A DNA stretch of 7,939 bases from Bacteroidota bacterium (GTDB lineage Bacteria > Bacteroidota > Bacteroidia > Chitinophagales > Chitinophagaceae), in NCBI GenBank assembly GCA_947454745.1, contig CANGMV010000040.1, forward strand, positions 1-7,939. The letters are read 5' to 3'. This document shows, piece by piece, positions 1 to 6,660 of the stretch. A program made the position numbers and the translations under genes. The notes beneath the pieces are model-generated. The model saw nothing but the letters and a program-made list of their open reading frames with translations, was not told the origin of the DNA and did not search any database. Numbering within the stretch: position 1 is the stretch's first letter; each line of letters opens with the position of its first letter.

Positions 1-805
1 ATCCAATTAATCCAGCCGCAACAATCGCGAAAATCCAACCATAATGTTGCTCAGTTACTTTAAACACTTCCATAAACACATAAGGAGACCCACTGATATA
101 AGCATATAAGCCTGCATAGGCAACTGCACCCGTAAATGTATACACCCCAAATTGAGGATGTTTTAAGATAACTGCAAATCCACTTAAAATTGCTTTAGGC
201 TTTAAGGAGAAATTAGTATCAGGCTGCTTACTTTCAGGTAACAGAAAATAAATACCCCCAATGATAAGGGCAATTATTAAAATTAACACCCAAAAAATAT
301 ACCTCCATCCAAAGCTTGCTGAAATAAACCCTCCTAAAGTTGGAGCGATGATTGGAGATACGGCTATCACTAACATTAATGTAGAAAATATCTTCGCATT
401 GTCCTTTACTTCAAACAAATCTCGCACCATGGCTCTTGAAGCGACCATGCCTACACATCCTCCCAAAGCTTGAAAAAATCTAAAAAGGATTAAGGTTTCT
501 ACAGACATTGCAGTGGCGCATGCGAATGAAGAAATTGCATATAATGTTAATCCAAAATACAGCGGCGTCTTACGACCAAATCTTTCTAATAATGGCCCAT
601 ATAATAATTGCCCAACCGATATACCTACAAAAAATGAAGACAATGATAGCATCACCGAAGAGACTGAAGTATTTAAGCCTTTTGCTATACTAGGGAAGGC
701 CGGCAAATACATGTCAATCGATAAAGGGCCTATTGCTGAAAGAAGGCCTAATATGATAATCAGATAAACTTGCTTTTGTGGATGCTTTATATGCGTTGGA
801 TTCAT
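1..805 (-). CDS. Bcr/CflA-type MFS drug efflux transporter (3' end beyond window)
   Basis: The open frame starts at an ATG (805-803) and runs off the left edge, giving 268 residues, about two thirds of the roughly 400 usual for the family. Seen: about eight hydrophobic segments beginning near residues 13, 51, 80, 104, 139, 168, 222 and 256. The motif DMYLPAFP (31-38) after helix 1 is typical of the Bcr/CflA group. The loop GQLLYGPLLERFGRK (65-79) matches MFS motif A, R109 in RFFQALGG fits the helix-4 arginine motif, and APTLGGF (154-160) fits the antiporter motif of helix 5. Known for the family: proton-driven export of drugs such as bicyclomycin or chloramphenicol from the inner membrane; the substrate here cannot be told. 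No Shine-Dalgarno is visible, but an exact TAnnTTTG box lies 16 nt upstream, so it is probably transcribed on its own. It follows a small hypothetical gene and a two-component system on the same strand. The family call is firm; a regulatory link to the neighbours is only inferred. Confidence 0.93.
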   Translation of the reverse strand, partial: MNPTHIKHPQKQVYLIIILGLLSAIGPLSIDMYLPAFPSIAKGLNTSVSSVMLSLSSFFVGISVGQLLYGPLLERFGRKTPLYFGLTLYAISSFACATAMSVETLILFRFFQALGGCVGMVASRAMVRDLFEVKDNAKIFSTLMLVIAVSPIIAPTLGGFISASFGWRYIFWVLILIIALIIGGIYFLLPESKQPDTNFSLKPKAILSGFAVILKHPQFGVYTFTGAVAYAGLYAYISGSPYVFMEVFKVTEQHYGWIFAIVAAGLIG

Positions 806-821
806 TGCGGTTAATTAGCCA

Positions 822-829
822 CAAAGATA
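822..829 (-). promoter_or_regulatory. Putative -7 promoter box of the efflux gene
   Basis: Read on the minus strand this is TATCTTTG, an exact match to the Bacteroidota -7 element TAnnTTTG. It ends 16 nt before the efflux ATG, implying an untranslated leader of roughly 10 nt. No clear TTTG-type -33 element is present at the usual distance; that place is occupied by a 12-bp tandem repeat. Confidence 0.5.
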
Positions 830-842
830 TTACGAACAAAAC

Positions 843-866
843 AATAAAAGAATGAATAAAAGAATG
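843..866. repeat. Perfect 12-bp tandem duplication upstream of the efflux gene
   Basis: The unit AATAAAAGAATG occurs twice head to tail (843-854 and 855-866) with no mismatch. It sits between the small gene ending at 891 and the putative -7 box at 822-829, that is, across the expected -33 and upstream region of the efflux promoter. A change in copy number would shift upstream DNA relative to the -7 box. Whether it has any role is unknown. Confidence 0.8.
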
Positions 867-890
867 AAAGTGGAAAGGACTATATAGCTA

Positions 891-1154
891 TTATCGCCAG
901 TCTTGATTCACGATGCTCATAAATTTACCTAAAGAGCAGTATTTAATGCTTATCACCGTAGTGCGAGATTCAAATTTAGCAATAAAGTAATTTTGGAAAC
1001 TGCTTATGTTGATTTGAAAATTTGTCATTTTCTGAGCCAACTCACTAAAAGAATACTGAGATAAATCGCCAAGTTCAGACAATTCAAATTCATACTTATT
1101 TTGGAATAAGTTTTTGATAGAAAAATCGGCGAATTTTAAAGCAGGCATCAACAT
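891..1154 (-). CDS. Small hypothetical protein, paralogue of the one at 4771-5025
   Basis: This gene encodes 87 residues of unknown function, with no signal peptide or membrane helix, so it is probably cytoplasmic. The first ATG (1154) is preceded in frame by a TAG; a second ATG two codons later is also possible. The evidence that it is real is its similarity to the 84-residue protein at 4771-5025. Shared features include NLF near the N-terminus, DLS followed by a Ser-x-x-Glu-Leu pattern, FIA-x-(F/W)-E-x-RT, S-I-x-Y, G-x-F, and a C-terminal QDW plus Arg or Lys. By eye about 27 of some 75 aligned positions are identical. It lies 83 bp after the response regulator stop and has its own TAAATTTG promoter-like box. 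The alternating polar and hydrophobic second half suggests beta strands. I do not recognise the family. A role linked to the two-component system it brackets is inferred from position only. Confidence 0.8.
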   Translation of the reverse strand: MLMPALKFADFSIKNLFQNKYEFELSELGDLSQYSFSELAQKMTNFQINISSFQNYFIAKFESRTTVISIKYCSLGKFMSIVNQDWR

Positions 1155-1168
1155 GAGTATTAATGCTA

Positions 1169-1176
1169 CAAATTTA
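1169..1176 (-). promoter_or_regulatory. Putative -7 promoter box of the left small gene
   Basis: On the minus strand this reads TAAATTTG, an exact TAnnTTTG match ending 14 nt before the ATG at 1154. No convincing -33 partner was found. If used, the leader would be under 10 nt, so translation could instead begin at the second ATG (1148). Confidence 0.4.
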
Positions 1177-1237
1177 CCCTACAAAATTGACTCAGACACT
1201 ACATAAACATGTGAATTATATAAGAATCGAATTAAGT

Positions 1238-1852
1238 CTATTTCCTATTACTAAACAAAGAGAATAATTGCGACTTAGAGTTTATACTTAATTTCTTATA
1301 TATATTTTTTATATGGGATCTAACTGTATCTATTGAAATGAAATTAATATCTGCTATTCTCTTATAAGAGAACCCCTCTAATATACCATTTACTACAACC
1401 AGTTCTCTAGGACTTAATTCTGGCATTTTAGGTTTCTTGAAATTATCAATCACCTTTCTGGCAATTTTAGGCGTCATATAAGCCCCGCCATTTGCCACAG
1501 TCTCTAACACCTCTTGTATATTATCGTCAAAGCTTTGCTTATCGATATAACCTACGGCTCCATTTTGTAATGACTTAAATATAGTTTGTGTATCATCCAT
1601 AATGGTATTCATGATGATATGCAAATTTGGATGTTTCTTAAGGATTTTTACAATGGCATCAACCCCATTAATTCCAGGTAAATTAATGTCTAAAAGTAAA
1701 ATGTCTAATTCGGTATTTTCAAGTAAATAACTTTCAACATCTAAGTATGTTTTATTACAACTATATCCCTCAATATGATTGATTTTATCTTTTAATAAAC
1801 TAGCTAAGGTGAAATCATCTTCAATAATAGCCACCATTTTTAAATCATTCAT
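1238..1852 (-). CDS. NarL/LuxR-family response regulator
   Basis: The protein has 204 residues. The N-terminal receiver domain (about 4-125) has the acidic pocket E11-D12-D13, the phospho-acceptor D55 in LLLDINLPG, the conserved threonine at T83 and the conserved lysine K105 in GYIDK. After a short linker, a C-terminal LuxR-type helix-turn-helix (about 143-200) begins with ELSPRE and contains the recognition segment SIDTVRSHIKNIYKKL. All residues needed for phosphorylation are present, so it should be a working DNA-binding output. The ATG at 1852 lies only 2 nt beyond the stop codon of the histidine kinase gene, so the two are almost surely co-transcribed and may be translationally coupled. 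The partner is the kinase encoded just upstream, whose HisKA_3-type core is the usual match for NarL-type regulators. Targets are unknown; the neighbouring efflux gene, the small paralogues and its own operon are candidates. Confidence 0.95.
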   Translation of the reverse strand: MNDLKMVAIIEDDFTLASLLKDKINHIEGYSCNKTYLDVESYLLENTELDILLLDINLPGINGVDAIVKILKKHPNLHIIMNTIMDDTQTIFKSLQNGAVGYIDKQSFDDNIQEVLETVANGGAYMTPKIARKVIDNFKKPKMPELSPRELVVVNGILEGFSYKRIADINFISIDTVRSHIKNIYKKLSINSKSQLFSLFSNRK

Positions 1853-1854
1853 TC

Positions 1855-4716
1855 TTATAATTTTATTTCAATTAATATACATAACCCACTCCCATTTTCG
1901 GGTGAAGTAAAATTTATTTTACCCCCTAAACGTTTAGCTCTTTTCTTTAAGTTTCCAATACCATTGCCCTTACTATGGATACTTATAGGATCATACAAAT
2001 CTCCATTATCTTCTACTCTAACAGTTAAATAATAATTTTTAGCTGTGACTTGCGTTATCACACAAGTTGCATGAGAATGTTTAACAATATTTTGATTAAT
2101 CTCATAACTCATCAGTTTCAAATCTCTATATTGAGAGGAACTAATATCATAGTCTTTATCAAAGTCATAATTAAATTTATACTCAACTCCTTTGTTAACT
2201 AAAAAAGAAGCCTTAAACTCTCTAATTTCATCAATTAGTTCATGCAAACTAAAGTATTCAATATTTATCGCATTAATATAGGTGCGAATGCTAAATAAAG
2301 CATCTGAAATATAATTAAATACAGCACCTCCAACCCTTATTTTTTCATCCGCATCTGCTTGCTTAACCTTATACAATGCTTTTGTTAACAATGTACCAAT
2401 TTCGTCATGCAAGTCCATAGCAATTTGTTCTTTCAACCTATTTTCATCATTTACTTTTTTATAAATACTCCAACCAAATAAGATGACTAAAAAGAAAATG
2501 AAAAACAATAAAACGTAATTAAAATAAGCCGTTTTCACAAATGGCGTTCGATACTCAATATGAATAGGATCAAACAAAATAGTCCTCCCTAAATCGTCGG
2601 TGCCTCTAATTTGAACATTATGGGCGCCATCTAATAACTTAAATAAAATAATATTTGTTGCACTTCGGACCGGGATCCAGTTTAAATTATCAACTTGATA
2701 TTCAAAAGTACAATACTCTAACTTTTCAGAATTATTGATTGTAAAAAATACTTGTAAAAAGTTATTATCCGAATTATACACGATGGGCTTATTGGGAACA
2801 AATGCCGAAAAAGCAGTATCATTTGTTGAAAATGTAGAATACCCTGTAACAATTCCTTGATTATGTTTTTGCTCGTAGTCGAATAAATTAGGATCGAAAA
2901 TATCATAACCATTTAACCCTCCAAAAATCAGGTTCCCATTTTGCAGAACTGCCGCTGATTTAAAGTTGTATTCCAAATTTACCAACTGCTTTTCGTTCAC
3001 TAATTTTAATAGGCTTTTATTAACCGGGTTATATGCATAAACTCCCACATAGGTCGAAATCCAAATATTTTGAAATTTATCTACTAAAAGTGCAGCGATT
3101 TTAGCATTGTTAAATTTTGCGATGGGCAATTGAATTAAAACATTTTTTGAAACTTTATCATAAGCTTCTACTCCAAATTCAGATGCAGTCCATAGCAATT
3201 GTTTATCTAAATACTTCGAAAACTTTAAGTCCGTTATGAAATTGCCTATTGTTGGAATACGGCTTATTAACTTCCTAGTATTTAAATCAACAGTATATAG
3301 CCCGTCTTCTGTTCCGGCATAAACTATATTTTTGGCCGAATCTATTTCGAATGACCTAACGCGCGCATTATTATTTCGTAAACTAATAGTATCTACATTA
3401 TTAGTAACATAATTGTACACTACAATCCTTCCCCTAGTCCCAAATAATGCCGAATTTTTTATTTTATAATGAACATCCAAAATAGCCATATACATTCTCG
3501 TTGTATCAAAATTCTTGAAGTTTAAAGTGGTTAACTTTTTTGTCAGCAAGTCTATTTTTTTAACACCACCCCCTTCCGAACCGGCAAAAATGGTATTGTC
3601 AATTTTAATGGCATCGTACAAAGTAGCTTCTGTATTGCTAATTTTTGTAAAAGAATTATTTTTAGGCGTATACAAATATGAATTAGGCGTACCGAATGCA
3701 ATAAATTGATCATTCCCAATTGGTAAAATTTTTCTTCTTATTCTTACGTAATCATTTGTTTTAATGCTCGTATCATATAAAGGGAAAACTTTTTTCTCCG
3801 TATTGACTGCTTTAAGCATTCCTTGATTGGTGCCTATATAAATATTATTTTTATTAAAGAACAATACATTTTTTACCTCGTAATTTTTAAATCGGTTAAT
3901 ATCAAAAAATGTGACATTGTCTTTATCAAAAAAATAAGTATTTTTCGCATATCTCACCAATAGCATGCTTGTATCTGAAATCGGGAATAAGTTGGTGACT
4001 TGATAGTTTTCCTTAGGCTTAACATATTTACTAATACTAAAATTTCCTGTACTGTCTAATTCAAGTACTTGCCATTTATTAATGAAAAAATATCTATTGT
4101 TTAACTTTGCAAATGAATTTAAAAATCCTGTTGGTGCTATTTTAAAATCTTTAATAATATCCCCATTAGTAGCATTTAATTGATAAAGACCAATATCAGG
4201 TATGGAAACTAATAAACTTCCATTTGGCCCTTCCGACATAATGGACGGATTCTCTTCATTTAACGCAAGTTTACGTAACTGCTTTTCTTTGTCCTTAAAT
4301 CTATCTACAATGCTGCCATCTTTAAATAAAATAAAATAATGCGAATCATTGAACTGAACAATGGACTCAACTGGTAAATTTGAAATTTCGGTAGAATTGA
4401 AATTTTGAATATCAAACCTGACAGCCCCCGATTTTGTAAAAACAACATACAAGTTGTCCTTATATAAATGAAGCGCACTTATTGATTGGTCAATATATTG
4501 TTTTTGACTTGGCTTGATTTTTATAAAATTGGAACCATCATGCAAAACCAATCCCTTGTCGGTAGCAATCCAAATTCGCTTTGCAGCATCCATTTTAGAA
4601 TCTACTATTCTACCTGTTTTTAGATTGGGTAATAAATCCTGAGCAAATACCAGATTGCTCAAAAAAAGGAGCAATAGGAGTAAATAAGCTTTATAAGAAA
4701 AAAAGTTGCTTTTCAA
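1855..4716 (-). CDS. Periplasmic-propeller sensor histidine kinase (Y_Y_Y, HisKA_3)
   Basis: This 953-residue sensor kinase is anchored in the inner membrane. Residues 1-25 form a signal peptide ending VFA. Residues 26 to about 640 form a large periplasmic region with propeller-type repeats of the pattern aromatic-x-x-(G/S)-T-x-x-G; clear blades start near 48, 291, 376, 464, 508, 551 and 596. A Y_Y_Y-like beta domain follows (about 650-725), then one membrane helix (about 730-750). In the cytoplasm is a HisKA_3 dimerisation segment with the phosphorylated histidine H770 in MDLHDEIG. The ATPase domain has the N box around E872, N876, K879 and H880, the G1 box DNG (903-905) and the G2 box GNGIG (917-921). 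The catalytic core is therefore complete. No regulator domain is fused; the response regulator is the next gene. The start is TTG at 4716: an in-frame stop lies 15 nt upstream and the first in-frame ATG (residue 42) would remove the signal peptide. The ligand is unknown, and no SusC/SusD or sugar-degrading genes are in view. Confidence 0.95.
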   Translation of the reverse strand: MKSNFFSYKAYLLLLLLFLSNLVFAQDLLPNLKTGRIVDSKMDAAKRIWIATDKGLVLHDGSNFIKIKPSQKQYIDQSISALHLYKDNLYVVFTKSGAVRFDIQNFNSTEISNLPVESIVQFNDSHYFILFKDGSIVDRFKDKEKQLRKLALNEENPSIMSEGPNGSLLVSIPDIGLYQLNATNGDIIKDFKIAPTGFLNSFAKLNNRYFFINKWQVLELDSTGNFSISKYVKPKENYQVTNLFPISDTSMLLVRYAKNTYFFDKDNVTFFDINRFKNYEVKNVLFFNKNNIYIGTNQGMLKAVNTEKKVFPLYDTSIKTNDYVRIRRKILPIGNDQFIAFGTPNSYLYTPKNNSFTKISNTEATLYDAIKIDNTIFAGSEGGGVKKIDLLTKKLTTLNFKNFDTTRMYMAILDVHYKIKNSALFGTRGRIVVYNYVTNNVDTISLRNNNARVRSFEIDSAKNIVYAGTEDGLYTVDLNTRKLISRIPTIGNFITDLKFSKYLDKQLLWTASEFGVEAYDKVSKNVLIQLPIAKFNNAKIAALLVDKFQNIWISTYVGVYAYNPVNKSLLKLVNEKQLVNLEYNFKSAAVLQNGNLIFGGLNGYDIFDPNLFDYEQKHNQGIVTGYSTFSTNDTAFSAFVPNKPIVYNSDNNFLQVFFTINNSEKLEYCTFEYQVDNLNWIPVRSATNIILFKLLDGAHNVQIRGTDDLGRTILFDPIHIEYRTPFVKTAYFNYVLLFFIFFLVILFGWSIYKKVNDENRLKEQIAMDLHDEIGTLLTKALYKVKQADADEKIRVGGAVFNYISDALFSIRTYINAINIEYFSLHELIDEIREFKASFLVNKGVEYKFNYDFDKDYDISSSQYRDLKLMSYEINQNIVKHSHATCVITQVTAKNYYLTVRVEDNGDLYDPISIHSKGNGIGNLKKRAKRLGGKINFTSPENGSGLCILIEIKL

Positions 4717-4733
4717 AAGAAATTGGATTTACT

Positions 4734-4764
4734 CAAATATAACAAAAACCGCCCACCCACTCAA
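4734..4764 (-). promoter_or_regulatory. Putative promoter of the kinase/regulator operon
   Basis: On the minus strand, TTG (4764-4762) is followed after 20 nt by TATATTTG (4741-4734). This fits the Bacteroidota primary-sigma pattern of a -33 TTTG/TTG and a -7 TAnnTTTG at 17-23 nt spacing. It lies in the 54-bp gap after the right small gene and ends 17 nt before the TTG start codon of the kinase. It is the best promoter candidate in the window and suggests that the two-component pair can be transcribed separately from the small gene upstream. Confidence 0.6.
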
Positions 4765-4770
4765 GACCAA

Positions 4771-5025
4771 CTACTTCCAATCTTGGTATAAAATTTGAAT
4801 AAAAGTGCCGTCATTATCATACAAAATGGACAAAATACGAGTTCTGTTTTCCCAATTTGCAATAAATTTTGTTTTATTTTCTACATTCCGATTCAAGGTC
4901 AGCTTAAACTGATCCTTTAGCAGTATGCTTAACTCGTCATAACTCATCAATGACAAATCGTCACAAAAGTCGACGCTAAAAGGCTTTTTTTGCTTAAACA
5001 GGTTCCTAATCCAATTAAACACCAT
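4771..5025 (-). CDS. Small hypothetical protein, paralogue of the one at 891-1154
   Basis: This gene encodes 84 residues, with no signal peptide or membrane helix. The N-terminus is basic and aromatic (NWIRNLFKQKK, residues 4-14); an acidic helix-like stretch with DLS and DEL follows, then an apparent beta-rich half ending in QDWK. It aligns along nearly its whole length with the 87-residue protein at 891-1154, with one or two short gaps. Both members lie on the same strand, one before and one after the two-component pair. This paired placement suggests a duplicated accessory gene. The ATG at 5025 has an exact TAATTTTG box 20 nt upstream. The gene ends 54 bp before the kinase start, so some read-through into the kinase is possible. 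No known domain was recognised and no function is assigned. Confidence 0.82.
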   Translation of the reverse strand: MVFNWIRNLFKQKKPFSVDFCDDLSLMSYDELSILLKDQFKLTLNRNVENKTKFIANWENRTRILSILYDNDGTFIQILYQDWK

Positions 5026-5045
5026 TTACTATGTTTTTATGGTGT

Positions 5046-5053
5046 CAAAATTA
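5046..5053 (-). promoter_or_regulatory. Putative -7 promoter box of the right small gene
   Basis: On the minus strand this reads TAATTTTG, an exact TAnnTTTG match ending 20 nt before the ATG at 5025. No clear -33 element is visible upstream. It faces away from the plus-strand gene at 5242, in the divergent intergenic region. Confidence 0.4.
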
Positions 5054-5110
5054 TATTTAGGATAACTGGTTCAGGGATAATAAGATACTTATTAGTAGGT
5101 GATTTCTAAG

Positions 5111-5162
5111 AACCTATATATAATATTAAATTATTATTATACAATATATTACATATAAGGTT
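5111..5162. repeat. Imperfect inverted repeat in the divergent intergenic region
   Basis: The left arm begins AACCTATATATAATAT (from 5111). The reverse complement of the right arm, ending at 5162, begins AACCTTATATGTAATAT. The arms match at 16 positions with one single-base bulge and one A/G mismatch, and are separated by about 20 AT-only or nearly AT-only bases. It lies midway in the 216-bp gap between the divergent genes starting at 5025 and 5242. It could be an operator for a dimeric regulator or a hairpin in a long leader. The low-complexity AT interior weakens the case, but the AACC/GGTT ends are not explained by base composition. Confidence 0.45.
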
Positions 5163-5241
5163 ATTTTTTAATTTCGCAATTCGTTTTCTATTTTACTTGT
5201 AAAATTTTGAATAGGGTTTCTCTTATTCTACTTTTAGTATA

Positions 5242-6648
5242 ATGTATCGAATTCGCTATATTTTATTAATAATATTCGCCTACCCTTTAGCTGTTGAATC
5301 GCAAACACATATAGTTAAAGCTACTCCCATACTCAAGTTCCTATACCAATATGACAAACCAATTGTATCCATTACCAATACCAAGAACTTTGAAATTTTT
5401 GATATTTCGATCTTAAATCGAAAACACGATTATAAGAAGATCATAAAGACCGCTTCTGGGCTTTTTATCATTTTTGATGGCACAGGGCAAATATTCAAGG
5501 CAACCAAACTCGTTCATGACCAAATTGAGTTTACAAGAATCGATTCCACCTGGCATTTCGGAAGTAATTATGTTGCCATTAATTTTCACTACAACGATAC
5601 AATTTATTCTTTTGGGGGCTATGGATTTTGGCATTTAAATGGCCAATTAAGGCATTTTGCCCCTTCCGAACACGAATGGTTTATCGATAAAATAAACGCC
5701 TTATACAATACCGATGAATTCTGCTATCATCTCTCTTTAGATAACCATATTCAAAACCCAAATGTTTATTATATAACAGGCCCTTACAATAAAGAGGAAG
5801 TGAGTGCAATTGATAATACATACACCGTTATGCAATTTGACTTAGCAAAAAAAGAGAATATTGTATTAGGGAAATTAAACGATCATGTAAATCTAAAATA
5901 TGCCCCAATTATAGATATCACTCATTTAAATGGAACGCTAATCAATTCTTTGCGTAATTTTTATTTGCTAGTTTATGGAAAAAACGAAGTGTATAAATTA
6001 ACAAATAATATACTAATTGACTTATTCAACAATAGCGAGATTAGAATCTCCTTTAGTATAAATAACCGCCTGTATTATACAACTGCAAACGATCCTTTGA
6101 TAAGAGATGTTGAAATTACATTGAAAGATTTTAAGAAAGAGCCGTATGACTTATACCATTCTGAAAAATTGGAGGCAACCTATTGGTATGCAACCCTGAA
6201 CAACAACTGGTATATTTTAATGCTCTCAGCTGTGATGATATTTGCAGGAATTAGCTATTATAAAAAATCAAAAAGTACGAATAAAAATAATATTGGATCT
6301 GCGCTTCCAAATGAATTAATGCAAGACGGATCCAATAATAACAATTTCAATGAGCTTGAAAAAATCATCATTGAAAAGATCATTGAAAAGACAAGAGAGA
6401 ACAACATCTTTACTGTAGATGAGATGAACCTGCATTTAGGTATTAAAAGAAAAACGATCGAAATACAAAAGAAAGTGCGTAATGAATCGATCAATAGAAT
6501 CAATCACAAATTCAATGTGCTTATGGACATGGACACCATTTTTATTGAAAGAATTAGAAGTATTGAAGATAGAAGATTCTTCAACTACATCATTAATGCC
6601 GAAAATGCCAATATCTATTACAAACAAAAAAGCCCCGCTGAAGGTTAG
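5242..6648 (+). CDS. Single-pass membrane protein with periplasmic beta-rich domain and cytoplasmic HTH-like domain
   Basis: The protein has 468 residues. Seen: a signal peptide (1-20, ending AVES before QT); a beta-rich outside region (21 to about 320) with one kelch-like stretch, IYSFGGYGFWHLNG (121-134); a membrane helix (about 323-340) followed by KKSKS; an Asn-rich linker (343-369); and a charged C-terminal domain (370-468). Within the last, TVDEMNLHLGIKRKTIEIQKK (391-411) has the helix-turn-helix rhythm, and a basic helix with RNESINRIN follows. I recall similar C-terminal segments (DEIN, LG, IEIQKK, INxIN) in uncharacterised Bacteroidota membrane proteins, but no named family. Inference: a membrane-bound sensor that may act directly on DNA or on a partner. 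It is divergent from the two-component cassette, 216 bp from the nearest start. The start is the first ATG and gives a clean signal peptide; no Shine-Dalgarno is visible. The last codons and the stop form part of a terminator hairpin. The gene is surely real; its function is open. Confidence 0.85.
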   Translation: MYRIRYILLIIFAYPLAVESQTHIVKATPILKFLYQYDKPIVSITNTKNFEIFDISILNRKHDYKKIIKTASGLFIIFDGTGQIFKATKLVHDQIEFTRIDSTWHFGSNYVAINFHYNDTIYSFGGYGFWHLNGQLRHFAPSEHEWFIDKINALYNTDEFCYHLSLDNHIQNPNVYYITGPYNKEEVSAIDNTYTVMQFDLAKKENIVLGKLNDHVNLKYAPIIDITHLNGTLINSLRNFYLLVYGKNEVYKLTNNILIDLFNNSEIRISFSINNRLYYTTANDPLIRDVEITLKDFKKEPYDLYHSEKLEATYWYATLNNNWYILMLSAVMIFAGISYYKKSKSTNKNNIGSALPNELMQDGSNNNNFNELEKIIIEKIIEKTRENNIFTVDEMNLHLGIKRKTIEIQKKVRNESINRINHKFNVLMDMDTIFIERIRSIEDRRFFNYIINAENANIYYKQKSPAEG

Positions 6649-6660
6649 TTCAAACGGGGC
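6626..6660 (-). terminator. Intrinsic terminator of the lipoprotein gene
   Basis: Read on the minus strand, GCCCCG (6660-6655) pairs with CGGGGC (6637-6632). The stem continues as TGAA/TTCA around a six-base loop, with a small internal bulge, and is followed by TTTTTTG. This is a classic rho-independent terminator 19 nt after the lipoprotein stop. It lies inside the 3' end of the opposite gene; that gene's TAG stop (6646-6648) falls in the hairpin loop. Confidence 0.8.

Noticed and set aside
261..767. Open frames on the plus strand at 261-473, 508-693 and 513-767
   Set aside because: They lie opposite the efflux transporter, whose minus-strand frame carries clear family motifs throughout. 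The plus-strand translations show no coherent domain or signal.
1201..1212. Small palindrome ACATAAACATGT between the regulator and the left small gene
   Set aside because: The arms are only about four bases around a four-base spacer. That is too short to call an operator or a terminator, and no T run follows.
2718..3709. Open frames at 2718-2912 (minus) and 3515-3709 (plus)
   Set aside because: Both are inside the histidine kinase gene in other frames. Their translations are composition-driven and have no supporting motif.
5200..5209. TAAAATTTTG as a -7 box for the plus-strand gene at 5242
   Set aside because: The TA and TTTG parts are four bases apart instead of two, and the only -33-like element (TTCG) is also imperfect. 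The real promoter of this gene was not located.
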